Assembly: GCA_003491285.1 (NCBI GenBank)
Contig: CP022705.1
Location: 434,001-498,000, forward strand
Direction of reading: 5' to 3'
Length of the DNA: 64,000 nt
DNA from: Methanobacterium sp. BRmetb2
Lineage (GTDB): Archaea; Methanobacteriota; Methanobacteria; Methanobacteriales; Methanobacteriaceae
Position 1 is the first letter of the stretch, and each line of letters begins with the position of its first letter. A model generated the notes under the pieces. It made no database searches, was not told where the DNA came from, and was given only the letters and a program-made list of their open reading frames with translations. Positions 9,107 through 17,191 of this stretch are shown one piece after another. Position numbers and translations under genes: made by a program.

Positions 9107-10654
9107 TTAATCACCACCTTCACTATCTGGATTTTCACCGATAAGTCTTGAAATATCTTCTGCAGTAATCATACCCTTCAATTTATCTTCTTCATCCACT
9201 ATAGGTAGGCCAGAAATGTTATATTTGTCAATTCTTCTGGCAATGACATCTACCGGCTCATTTTCCCGCGCAATGATAACCTTTTTAGTCATAACATCTT
9301 TTAAACTATTTTTTCCCTTTGCAACAGCATCTGCTACATCCCATGAAGTTACTATACCCTTCAATTTACCATTATTATCCACCACAGGTAGATGATTGAT
9401 GTTATTTTCAACTAATTTTTTAGCTACATTTTTAATAACATCATTTGGATGAACTATTATGGCTGGTTTACTTTCAATATTCTTTACCAATATGAATGGT
9501 TTTCTGATCTCAAGCGGATTTACAACAGAGCCTCTAGACGGAATTTTATCAACCGGATTGGAGAGATAAAACGTTCCCTTTTCTATCCACTTTTTAAGCT
9601 GCTCTGCAACTTCTTCTGCCTTCTTTAAAGATGATAATGGTGAGGTAGGAATTTCCATGCCATTTATTTCAATTTTACCAGTTTTAAGTTCTGCATAATT
9701 TGTTTCTCTAATTATGGGACGGCTTCTTCGAGGTACACCGTAATCTATAATGCGACAAACTATTTCTTCATCACTTATGGCAGTTCTTGCAGCTATCTCT
9801 TCATTTAAGATAGGTATGGGTATACCTGCCCCCACATAGAGTGTTGACCCGTACTTCTGCATATTAGCTCCCCGGACATAATCAGAGTTCATTTCTTTCA
9901 TGTCACCTTTCAACATTAATGTCCCAGCTGATGTTACTGGTACTCCGTGCTTTCTTTCTGTTTCTGTGGCGTGCTGAGTTCCTTCCCCAATTATATAACC
10001 CTGGGCACCGCACAGGAAAATTCTAGTCCCCATACCAATGGTTTGAAAATAGGGATCATTAATTAAAGGACTAAGAGCACCCGCACTGGAATAGGTTACA
10101 TTACCAAAATTCGGCAGTAAAGTACCCATATAAGTATATAATGTTTCGTCTGTTGAATTTACAGCAACTGCATAGTTCTGATAACAATTCCGAGGGTTTA
10201 CCATAACTGCCTGATTCAATTTATCAAGAGTTAAATTAGTTTCTAAATTCTTTAAGGGATAGCAGTCTGTACCATATGCTTCCACATGTAATTCAATTTC
10301 TTTTCCTCTTATTAAATCTTCAATTACATGGGCCCCACCATAGGCAGATCCTATCTCTGGGTTTTGATTAGGTTGTGTTGCCCCAATATAGGCGTCTACA
10401 GCAGCTAAACCTGAATACGCCTCCACGTTATTTAGAAATGTTTTATTCATTTTGATTGGAGGATCAGAATGCCCGAAATTTAAAAATGCTCCAGATGAAC
10501 ACATAGCACCAAATGTTCCTGTAGTCACTACATCCACTTCTTCTGCAGTTTCTTTCAAACCCTTTTCTGCAACTAAATTTACCATTTCAGCCGCATTTAC
10601 TACTACAGCGTCGCCATTTTTTATTTTATTATTGATTTCCTCTATTGTCTTCAT
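9107..10654 (-). CDS. Homocysteine biosynthesis protein (COG1900/DUF39 with CBS pair, MA1821-like)
   Basis: A 515-residue protein. Residues 1 to about 375 form the DUF39/COG1900 domain, including GTFGAMCSSGAFLNFGH near 47-63 and several conserved Cys (MCSSG, NPRNCYQNYAV, FLCGAQG) that may carry sulfur. Residues about 390-505 form a CBS pair (VIKNVAKKLVENNINHLPVVDNNGK; DVIARRIDKYNISGLPIVDEEDK, each read as separate motifs), a typical adenosyl-nucleotide-binding regulatory module. The family inserts sulfide to make homocysteine in methanogens lacking the classical pathway. It leads the operon with the NIL-ferredoxin and GMC-type genes. CBS binding of S-adenosylmethionine as feedback is plausible but unproven here. 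Confidence 0.9.
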   Translation of the reverse strand: MKTIEEINNKIKNGDAVVVNAAEMVNLVAEKGLKETAEEVDVVTTGTFGAMCSSGAFLNFGHSDPPIKMNKTFLNNVEAYSGLAAVDAYIGATQPNQNPEIGSAYGGAHVIEDLIRGKEIELHVEAYGTDCYPLKNLETNLTLDKLNQAVMVNPRNCYQNYAVAVNSTDETLYTYMGTLLPNFGNVTYSSAGALSPLINDPYFQTIGMGTRIFLCGAQGYIIGEGTQHATETERKHGVPVTSAGTLMLKGDMKEMNSDYVRGANMQKYGSTLYVGAGIPIPILNEEIAARTAISDEEIVCRIIDYGVPRRSRPIIRETNYAELKTGKIEINGMEIPTSPLSSLKKAEEVAEQLKKWIEKGTFYLSNPVDKIPSRGSVVNPLEIRKPFILVKNIESKPAIIVHPNDVIKNVAKKLVENNINHLPVVDNNGKLKGIVTSWDVADAVAKGKNSLKDVMTKKVIIARENEPVDVIARRIDKYNISGLPIVDEEDKLKGMITAEDISRLIGENPDSEGGD

Positions 10655-10918
10655 CTAATCACATCCGGTGCTTTGTAATCATGAATATTTCATTTAAACT
10701 GTTATTCAAGAAAAAAATGAAATCCCAATAAATAACCATATTTAATATCTAACCCTTATAATATTATACTAATTCAATATAACTTTTCTCTTGGTATAAA
10801 CGATATTGTTAGTATGGAAATTTAAATTGAAACTTATTAAAATTTTTTATAAAACATGACGATATAATATTAATTATCAAAATCACTGATTGAGAAGTTT
10901 TGTAGGAGAAGGAATAAA

Positions 10919-12292
10919 ATGACTTTTTTTATAGATCAAGATTTATTGGAGAAAATTATTCATTCACTTGAACATAAAGCAGATTATATTGATATTCGAG
11001 CAGGAGAAAGTAACAGTACCTCCATTATTATGAAAGATAGTAAGATGAAAGATATCAAATCTGGTGCGGATTTTGGATGCAGTGTACGTGTCTTGAAAGA
11101 TGGAGCATGGGGATTTGCATTTACCAGCCAGATTTCCAAACTGGAAGATATGGCTGGGGAAGCATTCAAATTAGCCAGTTCATTAAAAAGTGACGTTTCA
11201 CTGGCGAAAATTGAAAATATAAAAGATAAAGTTAAATCAAATGCAAAAATAAAACCATCAACTGTTTCAATGGACGATAAAAAAGATTTGATTACAGAGA
11301 TCGATGCTGCTACCAATATAGATAAAGTTATAAGTACTAATGTAAGCTACGTAGATATGGAAGGTAGAAGCCTTTTTTTAAACTCCGAAGGCTCTTCAAT
11401 CCAGGTTGAAGATGCTAGGGTGGCTATTTTTTTAAATGCAGTTGCATCTTCCGGAGATAATATGCAATTTGGACATGGAAGTATAGGTGGAGCCTGTGGA
11501 TTTGAAGCATTGAAAAAAGAGGATACAGAAAAATTTGGAAGAAGAGTGGCCCAAAAAGCTGTAAGACTTCTTGATGCGAAATCAGCCCCCTCTGGCAAAT
11601 TCACAGTTATAATGGATCCAGAATTAACAGGAGTATTTATTCACGAAGCTGTTGGTCATGCCTCTGAGGCTGATCTCATCCTGCAAAATGACTCCATATT
11701 AAAAGGAAAAATTGGAGAAACAATAGGATCTCCTCTGGTTAATATTGTAGACGATGGAAGCATGGACGCCTTTGGTTATTATGCTTATGATGCAGAAGGT
11801 GTTAAAACCCGTGCAAACCAGTTAATTAAAAATGGTAAATTAGTATCAGTTATAAGCTCTAGAGAAACAGCTTCAAAACTTAATATTGAACCTTCAGGAA
11901 ATTCCAGGTCATCCATAAGTGACCAACCCATTGTCAGAATGAGTAATACCTATTTAAAATCAGGAAATTTGGAATTTGAAGAATTAATTGAAGATATTGA
12001 AAATGGAATCTACCTAAAAGGTTCAAGAGGAGGTCAGGTAGATACTGGAAAGGGTATATTCCAATTTAATGCTGCTGAATCATTTAATATCCAAAAAGGA
12101 GAAGTTGGCGAGCCTTTACGTGATGTTTCATTATCCGGGAATATTTTAGAAATTCTTAAAAAAGTTGATGGGGTAGGTTCTGACTTTAAGATGAGCCTGG
12201 GTTTCTGTGGTAAATCTGGACAAACTGCCCCGGTTGGAGATGGCGGACCACATGTAAGAGTAATTGAAGCTACAGTTGGAGGGATGCAATAA
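10919..12292 (+). CDS. tldD: TldD/PmbA family metalloprotease (TldD-like)
   Basis: A 457-residue TldD-type subunit of the TldD/PmbA peptidase family, which processes unfolded small peptides in heteromeric pairs. The zinc site HEAVGHASEAD is present (H242, H246), so this is the catalytic subunit rather than the motif-lacking PmbA subunit. The PmbA partner is not next to it. AGGAGAAGG precedes the ATG, and a TTTTTATAAAA promoter element lies about 70 bases upstream. The stop overlaps the start of the AMMECR1 gene by one base (TAATG), so it heads an operon running through the GTPase and hsp20. Confidence 0.9.
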   Translation: MTFFIDQDLLEKIIHSLEHKADYIDIRAGESNSTSIIMKDSKMKDIKSGADFGCSVRVLKDGAWGFAFTSQISKLEDMAGEAFKLASSLKSDVSLAKIENIKDKVKSNAKIKPSTVSMDDKKDLITEIDAATNIDKVISTNVSYVDMEGRSLFLNSEGSSIQVEDARVAIFLNAVASSGDNMQFGHGSIGGACGFEALKKEDTEKFGRRVAQKAVRLLDAKSAPSGKFTVIMDPELTGVFIHEAVGHASEADLILQNDSILKGKIGETIGSPLVNIVDDGSMDAFGYYAYDAEGVKTRANQLIKNGKLVSVISSRETASKLNIEPSGNSRSSISDQPIVRMSNTYLKSGNLEFEELIEDIENGIYLKGSRGGQVDTGKGIFQFNAAESFNIQKGEVGEPLRDVSLSGNILEILKKVDGVGSDFKMSLGFCGKSGQTAPVGDGGPHVRVIEATVGGMQ

Positions 12293-12861
12293 TGTTAACA
12301 AAAGAAGATGGAGATTTTTTATTAAAAGTGGCCCGAAAGGCTATAGAAAACTATCTTAAAAATAATACTGTGATAAAAACTCCTGAAGACATTCCCTCCA
12401 TCTTGAGAGAAAAAATGGGAGTATTCGTCACTATTCATGAAAGAAAAGATTTAAGGGGATGTATTGGGTATCCAGAACCTGTGAAACCATTGATAAATGC
12501 AGTTATTGACTCAGCTATATCTGCCGCAACAGGAGATCCTCGTTTTCCCCCTATGCAATTAGATGAACTTGGCATGGTAGATCTGGAATTGAGTGTTTTA
12601 ACCCCACCTCAGAAAGTTCAAGTTAAAGCTCCCCAAGAATATTTAGAAAAAATTGTAGTGGGAACTGACGGCTTAATTATGGAAAAAGGTTTTAACAAAG
12701 GCCTTCTACTCCCCCAAGTCCCAGTCGAATGGGGTTGGGATGTTAAAGAATTTTTAACTAACACCTGTCTTAAGGCCGGACTTCAACCAGATTGCTGGTA
12801 CGATGATAAGGTAGAAGTTTACAAATTTCAGGCTGAAATATTCCAGGAGAAAAGTGATTAA
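12292..12861 (+). CDS. AMMECR1 family protein
   Basis: A 189-residue protein of the AMMECR1 family, conserved in archaea and eukaryotes. The signature LRGCIGYPEP is at residues 58-67, followed by FPPM and the C-terminal LLLPQVPVEWGWDVKEFL motif. The crystal fold is known for archaeal members, but the biochemical function is not settled. Translationally coupled to tldD by a one-base overlap, and directly abutting the GTPase gene downstream. Confidence 0.9.
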   Translation: MLTKEDGDFLLKVARKAIENYLKNNTVIKTPEDIPSILREKMGVFVTIHERKDLRGCIGYPEPVKPLINAVIDSAISAATGDPRFPPMQLDELGMVDLELSVLTPPQKVQVKAPQEYLEKIVVGTDGLIMEKGFNKGLLLPQVPVEWGWDVKEFLTNTCLKAGLQPDCWYDDKVEVYKFQAEIFQEKSD

Positions 12862-13854
12862 ATGTTCATTCCTACTATACCCACTGCAGAAGAGATTCTG
12901 GATAAAGCATTTGGACGGGCTAAAAAGGCAGCTAATAAAGTTCGTACATCTAAAATACCTAGAAATTTAAAATCTAAAAAAATTGAAGAAGCCAGAGTTA
13001 AAACTGCCTCGCAAAATATTCAAGAAACGTATAATAACATTTTAGAGAAGGTTCCCAATATTGAAAGTCTCCATATGTTCTACCAGGATTATATAGATGT
13101 TGTTGTAGGGGTGGATCAAATGAAAAAATCCCTCGGAGCATTAAATTGGGCTGTGGGGATTATAGCTAAACTTGAAAATGAGTACGTATTCAAAATTAGA
13201 AGATCCGGACCTGAAAATTCTTCTAGAATCCGTAAAGAAGCATTTGGACGTATTTCATCAGTTATACATAGAATAGATGATGATCTTGAGTTTTTGGATT
13301 ATGCTAAAGTAAGACTTAAAAACACTCCTACCATTGACTTTGACGCAGTAACTGTGGTTATAGCTGGCTTTCCTAACGTGGGAAAATCTACGTTGCTCAG
13401 AAGGTTAACTTCAGCAGAACCTAAGGTTGCGGATTATCCATTTACAACTCAAGGCATTCAAATTGGTCATTTTGAAAAAAAATGGATCAAATATCAAATA
13501 ATTGACACTCCCGGCCTTTTGGACCGGCCAGTAAGGGATATGAATCCTATAGAACTTAGAGCTATGGTGGCATTGGAGTACCTAGCAGAAGTTATTTTAT
13601 ACATCTTTGATGCATCAGAAACCTGTGGATATTCATTGGAAAGTCAATACAAGTTATATGAAGAGATTAATAGACTTTATGATACTCCAATGATATGTAT
13701 TTTTAATAAAATAGACTTGGCAGAAAATGTTAAGTATCTTGATGAGTATATTAATAAAGTGGATGACCCTCTCCTTTTAACGGCAACAGAGGGTGTTGGA
13801 GTAACCGATCTTATAAAAAGGCTGGAGGAATTTGATGGTGGAAAAAGATATTGA
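12862..13854 (+). CDS. NOG1-type OBG-family GTPase
   Basis: A 330-residue GTPase of the NOG1 branch. An N-terminal helical domain (about 1-155) is followed by the G domain: G1 GFPNVGKST (169-177), G3 DTPG (near 214-217) and G4 NKID (near 279-282). NOG1 in eukaryotes assembles the 60S subunit, and archaeal homologs are thought to act in large-subunit biogenesis or quality control. The ATG directly follows the AMMECR1 stop. Its last 20 bases overlap the hsp20 gene, whose GGAGG ribosome-binding site lies inside this gene. Confidence 0.93.
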   Translation: MFIPTIPTAEEILDKAFGRAKKAANKVRTSKIPRNLKSKKIEEARVKTASQNIQETYNNILEKVPNIESLHMFYQDYIDVVVGVDQMKKSLGALNWAVGIIAKLENEYVFKIRRSGPENSSRIRKEAFGRISSVIHRIDDDLEFLDYAKVRLKNTPTIDFDAVTVVIAGFPNVGKSTLLRRLTSAEPKVADYPFTTQGIQIGHFEKKWIKYQIIDTPGLLDRPVRDMNPIELRAMVALEYLAEVILYIFDASETCGYSLESQYKLYEEINRLYDTPMICIFNKIDLAENVKYLDEYINKVDDPLLLTATEGVGVTDLIKRLEEFDGGKRY

Positions 13855-14362
13855 AAAAAAAGATATGCCTGAAAAGGATGAAAAAAAGGAAGAAATAAAA
13901 GCCAAAATTGAAGAAGGGAAAGATAAAGTTGAAAAACGTAAAACCACTGCAGAAAAAATGTTTGAAGACATATTAAGCAATGTCAAAGAGATGCAACAAG
14001 AAGTTGAAAAAAGAGTGTCAGATTACGCTAACTCAATCCCTGCCAAGCCCAATATGGATGTAATAGAAACTGAAGAGTCTATAATAATTAAAACTGATCT
14101 TCCCGGTGTCAGTAAAGATAATATAAATATTAACCTCACTGAAGATACCATTGATATCCAGGCCAAATTTGAAGAAGAAAGTAAAGTTTCAGAGGCTAAT
14201 TTTATAAAGAAAGAGAGAAAATACGGTGAAGCTCGAAGATCTATGGTTTTACCTGCAAAAATAAAAGTTAAAGGCGCTTCTGCCAAATTTGATAACGGTA
14301 TTTTAACTGTAGAACTCCCAAAAGTAGAAAAAGCAGAAAAATTCAAAGTAAACATAGATTAA
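13835..14362 (+). CDS. Small heat-shock protein, Hsp20/alpha-crystallin family
   Basis: A 175-residue ATP-independent chaperone that holds unfolding proteins. A long, highly charged Lys/Glu N-terminal region (about 1-65) precedes the alpha-crystallin domain (about 70-160), which has DLPGVSKDNI near 88-97 and the C-terminal signature FDNGILTVELPK. The start is ATG 13835, with GGAGG at 13824-13828. The TTG one codon earlier is too close. The overlap with the upstream GTPase gene indicates translational coupling. The charged N-terminus is longer than usual for this family and may be disordered. Confidence 0.93.
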   Translation: MVEKDIEKKDMPEKDEKKEEIKAKIEEGKDKVEKRKTTAEKMFEDILSNVKEMQQEVEKRVSDYANSIPAKPNMDVIETEESIIIKTDLPGVSKDNININLTEDTIDIQAKFEEESKVSEANFIKKERKYGEARRSMVLPAKIKVKGASAKFDNGILTVELPKVEKAEKFKVNID

Positions 14363-14474
14363 TTAGACATATTCTTTTTTTTGAATTTTTTTCAATCTTT
14401 TACTTTATTTTAAGGTATTCTAATTCTCAATAAGAACTACTTCTAATAATAAAAAATCCTAAAAAAAGTTCTTT

Positions 14475-15512
14475 TTAATCTTTTAGAATTTCAACATTAT
14501 CCATATATTTGGCGTAGGTCTCGTCAATAGTCTCTTCTATAACCCTTGTATTTGCAACTGTCTCCATAAAACCAGATTCCATTTTGAATCTAGGTAGAAC
14601 ATGTACATGAAGATGTTCAACACTTGCTCCGGCAGCTATACCCAGATTTATCCCAACATTTATACCGGCTGGTTGCATGACTTTCCTCACAAGCTTTATA
14701 GTTTTTTGGATCATGATAAATAAGTTTTTAAGTGATTCTGGGTCGAGGTCTATTAGATCAGTTACATGGCTAACTGGAACAACCTCTAAGTGGCCCCTGT
14801 TATAAGGAAATATGTTCATAAGTACCATATTCTCTCCATCATTATAAAGAACTCTGGAAGGAACGTTAGGATCATTACCTGCAATAGCACAAAACAAACA
14901 AGGAACATCTGGCTTTTTAGAAGGATATGAACCGCGGGAAGGTGCAAAAAGAACTTTGTAACCCTCCCTTTTACTAAAAAGTCTGGCAATACACACTGCC
15001 ATTTTAGCTACATCTACAGCGTCATTACCAATTAAAACCATAGAAGGCTCCTTACCCCAATCACCTGTGTGATAAATTACATCGGGAACTTTTCCTATTC
15101 TATCAACGGCTGATTTAACCCCCCATGGAATAGTTCCTCCTTCTATTTTTCTTACATCATCTGGTTCTTCTCTTCGATCATAATAAGAAACATTGAGCCC
15201 TAATTTAGTGCAGATGTCTATCAATCCTTCATCGTATCTTAAATTCAATGCACTTCTTTTAGAAGAATCATATTTCATAATATTCAAAACTAAACGGGCC
15301 ATGTGCGATGATGCGCCGAAATCTGGTGTGGTAAACACTTTTGGTTTATTATCTACAGTGGTGATACGCCCTGGAATCCCTGCAACATCCAGTACAGTTT
15401 TTGCATCTTTTTTGGCCATTACAATATTGCTTCTAACCTCTGGGATTAAATTGGCAAACTCCTTGGAACTTTGAAGTATCTTTGCTGCATTTTTTAGATT
15501 CTGAATTTCCAT
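14475..15512 (-). CDS. ThiN thiamine-phosphate-synthase-like domain fused to HIT hydrolase
   Basis: A 345-residue two-domain protein. Residues about 5-175 match the ThiN module (TMP synthase domain otherwise found on ThiD or ThiR): SNIVMAKKDAKTVLDV, DFGASSH at 64-70, NLRYDEG, SYYDRREEP at 109-117 and DWGKEPS. Residues about 203-330 form a HIT domain with CLFC at 205-208 and the histidine triad HLHVHV at 300-305, typical of nucleotide hydrolases or transferases of the Ap4A phosphorylase/GalT-like class. The fusion implies a linked step in thiamine or nucleotide salvage; which reaction is not known. Convergent with hsp20, and divergent from the DUF2124 gene. Confidence 0.85.
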   Translation of the reverse strand: MEIQNLKNAAKILQSSKEFANLIPEVRSNIVMAKKDAKTVLDVAGIPGRITTVDNKPKVFTTPDFGASSHMARLVLNIMKYDSSKRSALNLRYDEGLIDICTKLGLNVSYYDRREEPDDVRKIEGGTIPWGVKSAVDRIGKVPDVIYHTGDWGKEPSMVLIGNDAVDVAKMAVCIARLFSKREGYKVLFAPSRGSYPSKKPDVPCLFCAIAGNDPNVPSRVLYNDGENMVLMNIFPYNRGHLEVVPVSHVTDLIDLDPESLKNLFIMIQKTIKLVRKVMQPAGINVGINLGIAAGASVEHLHVHVLPRFKMESGFMETVANTRVIEETIDETYAKYMDNVEILKD

Positions 15513-15694
15513 GACATAGAATATGGAATTAATTTCATATAATCTTTATTAATTTCTTAAAAATCCAGAAAATTCTGAAAAAACCTCATTTACTGCGATT
15601 TTTTCTGGATAGGTAGCCCATTAATTATTTTAGATAAAATTTGATATGGAGATTTTTTATGAGATTATTACTTAATTCAATTTATTCCGAGAAT

Positions 15695-15704
15695 TTTATA
15701 TACT
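15695..15704 (+). promoter_or_regulatory. TATA box of DUF2124-DUF447 operon
   Basis: The AT element TTTTATATAC lies about 35 bases before the ATG at 15735. With archaeal transcription starting about 25 bases after the box centre, the leader would be about 10-14 bases and would include AGTGAT as ribosome-binding site. Confidence 0.55.
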
Positions 15705-15734
15705 TCCAATACTTAATTAGATTTTAGTGATAAC

Positions 15735-16193
15735 ATGGAAAAAATTAAGGAATTTAAAGGATTAACTGGAAATCTTTTAGCTTTTAAAGAGGAAGTTGCC
15801 AATGCAGATAAAGTAACATTTGTAGGAATGCCTGGCGTGTGCACTCCTTTTGCAGAACTCTTTGCTTACGCTATAAGAGATAAAGAATCTATTTTTATAA
15901 CTGGTAAAGATATTGAAAGTGCTAAAAAATTAGAGTTAAAACCAGAGGGTATGCAACTTACAGTCAGTGCAGATCCAGAAGCAGAAGTTGTTGCTCTTTT
16001 AGGCGGGCTTTCCATGCCAAAAAGTAATATTAGTGCTGAGGAGATCCAGGAACTGGTGGATAAAATCCTTAAAAAAGATGGAAAGCTAATAGGCCTATGC
16101 TATATGGACATGTTTAAAAAAGCGGAATGGGACAAAAAATTAGATTTTGATTGCATAATAGATGGTACATTAACTGGTAATGTGTTCAGATGA
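15735..16193 (+). CDS. DUF2124 family protein
   Basis: A 152-residue protein that I recognise as DUF2124, a small family restricted largely to methanogens. Visible features are a Rossmann-like alternation with VTFVGMPGVCTPFAEL near 28-43 and CYMDMFKKAEWDKKLDFDCIIDGTLTGNVF at the C-terminus (described here by motif only: Cys-Tyr-Met start, Gly-Thr-Leu-Thr-Gly end). No catalytic role is known. The stop overlaps the DUF447 start by four bases (ATGA), so the two are translated together. Confidence 0.8.
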   Translation: MEKIKEFKGLTGNLLAFKEEVANADKVTFVGMPGVCTPFAELFAYAIRDKESIFITGKDIESAKKLELKPEGMQLTVSADPEAEVVALLGGLSMPKSNISAEEIQELVDKILKKDGKLIGLCYMDMFKKAEWDKKLDFDCIIDGTLTGNVFR

Positions 16194-16816
16194 AAAGAGA
16201 AATGGTTGATATTAGAAAAGTGGGAATGCAGAAAGGATTACTTTATGAAACTATCATTACCACTAAAAATGTAGATAACATTCCTAATGCTGCCCCAATA
16301 GGAGTTATATGTAAAAGTGAAGAGGAAATTATCGTTTACTTGCACCATGGCTCTCACACTTTGGACAATATTAAATTACAAAAAAAATTTGTGGTTAATA
16401 TAGTTAAAGATCCAGAGACATTTGTCCAATGCACAATTTCAGATCCTTCCTCAGAGTATTTCAAAAAGTATAAAGACCAATTTGTACTGAGGAATGCAGA
16501 TGGATTTTTTATAACAGAATTAACTGATATAAAAGAAGTTGAAAAAAAAGATCAACTGGGTGTGTCCCGATTAAGTATAATAAAAGCCTATGCAAAAGAA
16601 GTTATCATCAATGAAAAATGTGTAAAACCATTTAACCGTGCTTCTTTTGCTGTAATAGAATCCTTAATTTATCTTACTCGACTTGAATTGGTTGATAAAG
16701 ATACTCGTCTCCAATACATTGAGAGGATTAGAGAAATGTCTAAGCTTGTAAATAAAGTTGGGGGCTCAAAACATAAAAAAGCAATGCAAAATCTATTAGA
16801 TTCTATTGAAAGATAA
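16190..16816 (+). CDS. DUF447 flavin-binding-type protein
   Basis: A 208-residue protein of the DUF447 family, an FMN-binding split-barrel-like group in archaea and some bacteria. N-terminal strands (YETIITTKN, APIGVICKSEEEIIVYL near 38-54) and the conserved NIVKDPETFVQ near 67-77 support the call, with a helical C-terminal half. Physiological function is unknown. Methanogen members often sit near one-carbon or pterin genes, but here the partner is DUF2124, to which it is translationally coupled by an ATGA overlap. Confidence 0.8.
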   Translation: MKREMVDIRKVGMQKGLLYETIITTKNVDNIPNAAPIGVICKSEEEIIVYLHHGSHTLDNIKLQKKFVVNIVKDPETFVQCTISDPSSEYFKKYKDQFVLRNADGFFITELTDIKEVEKKDQLGVSRLSIIKAYAKEVIINEKCVKPFNRASFAVIESLIYLTRLELVDKDTRLQYIERIREMSKLVNKVGGSKHKKAMQNLLDSIER

Positions 16817-16906
16817 ATTTAAAATAATTAGAAAATAGATAATTTAGCATAAATATCTAAAAAATAATCTATTTATAAATAGAATAATTTTTAGGAAGTG
16901 AGAAAA

Positions 16907-17140
16907 ATGGAAAACAATGATAGTAAAGAATGGATGTTGGGATTTCTGGGATTTTTGGGATTTTTAGGTTTTACAGCCTTTACTTCACACGACCCTATTC
17001 TATTATTCCAATTCTGTTTATTCGGTCTTTTTGCATTTTTCCAGCCCAAAATTGATCAATTTAAATATGTAGGATATTTAGGTGCTTTATTTGGTCTGGT
17101 GATGGCATTTTTAGGAATTACAGGAATTATACGAGTCTAA
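16907..17140 (+). CDS. Small membrane protein (DUF3796-like)
   Basis: A 77-residue protein with three hydrophobic stretches. The first contains the repeated LGFLGFLGF pattern seen in DUF3796 proteins. I chose ATG 16907 because AGGAAGTGAG lies just upstream; the GTG at 16898 is part of that site. No function is known. It stands alone between the DUF447 gene and the convergent adenine deaminase gene. Confidence 0.6.
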   Translation: MENNDSKEWMLGFLGFLGFLGFTAFTSHDPILLFQFCLFGLFAFFQPKIDQFKYVGYLGALFGLVMAFLGITGIIRV

Positions 17141-17191
17141 AACATACTTTAAAATATTAATTGTTTTAACTTCCATTTGTATTCAATTAAT

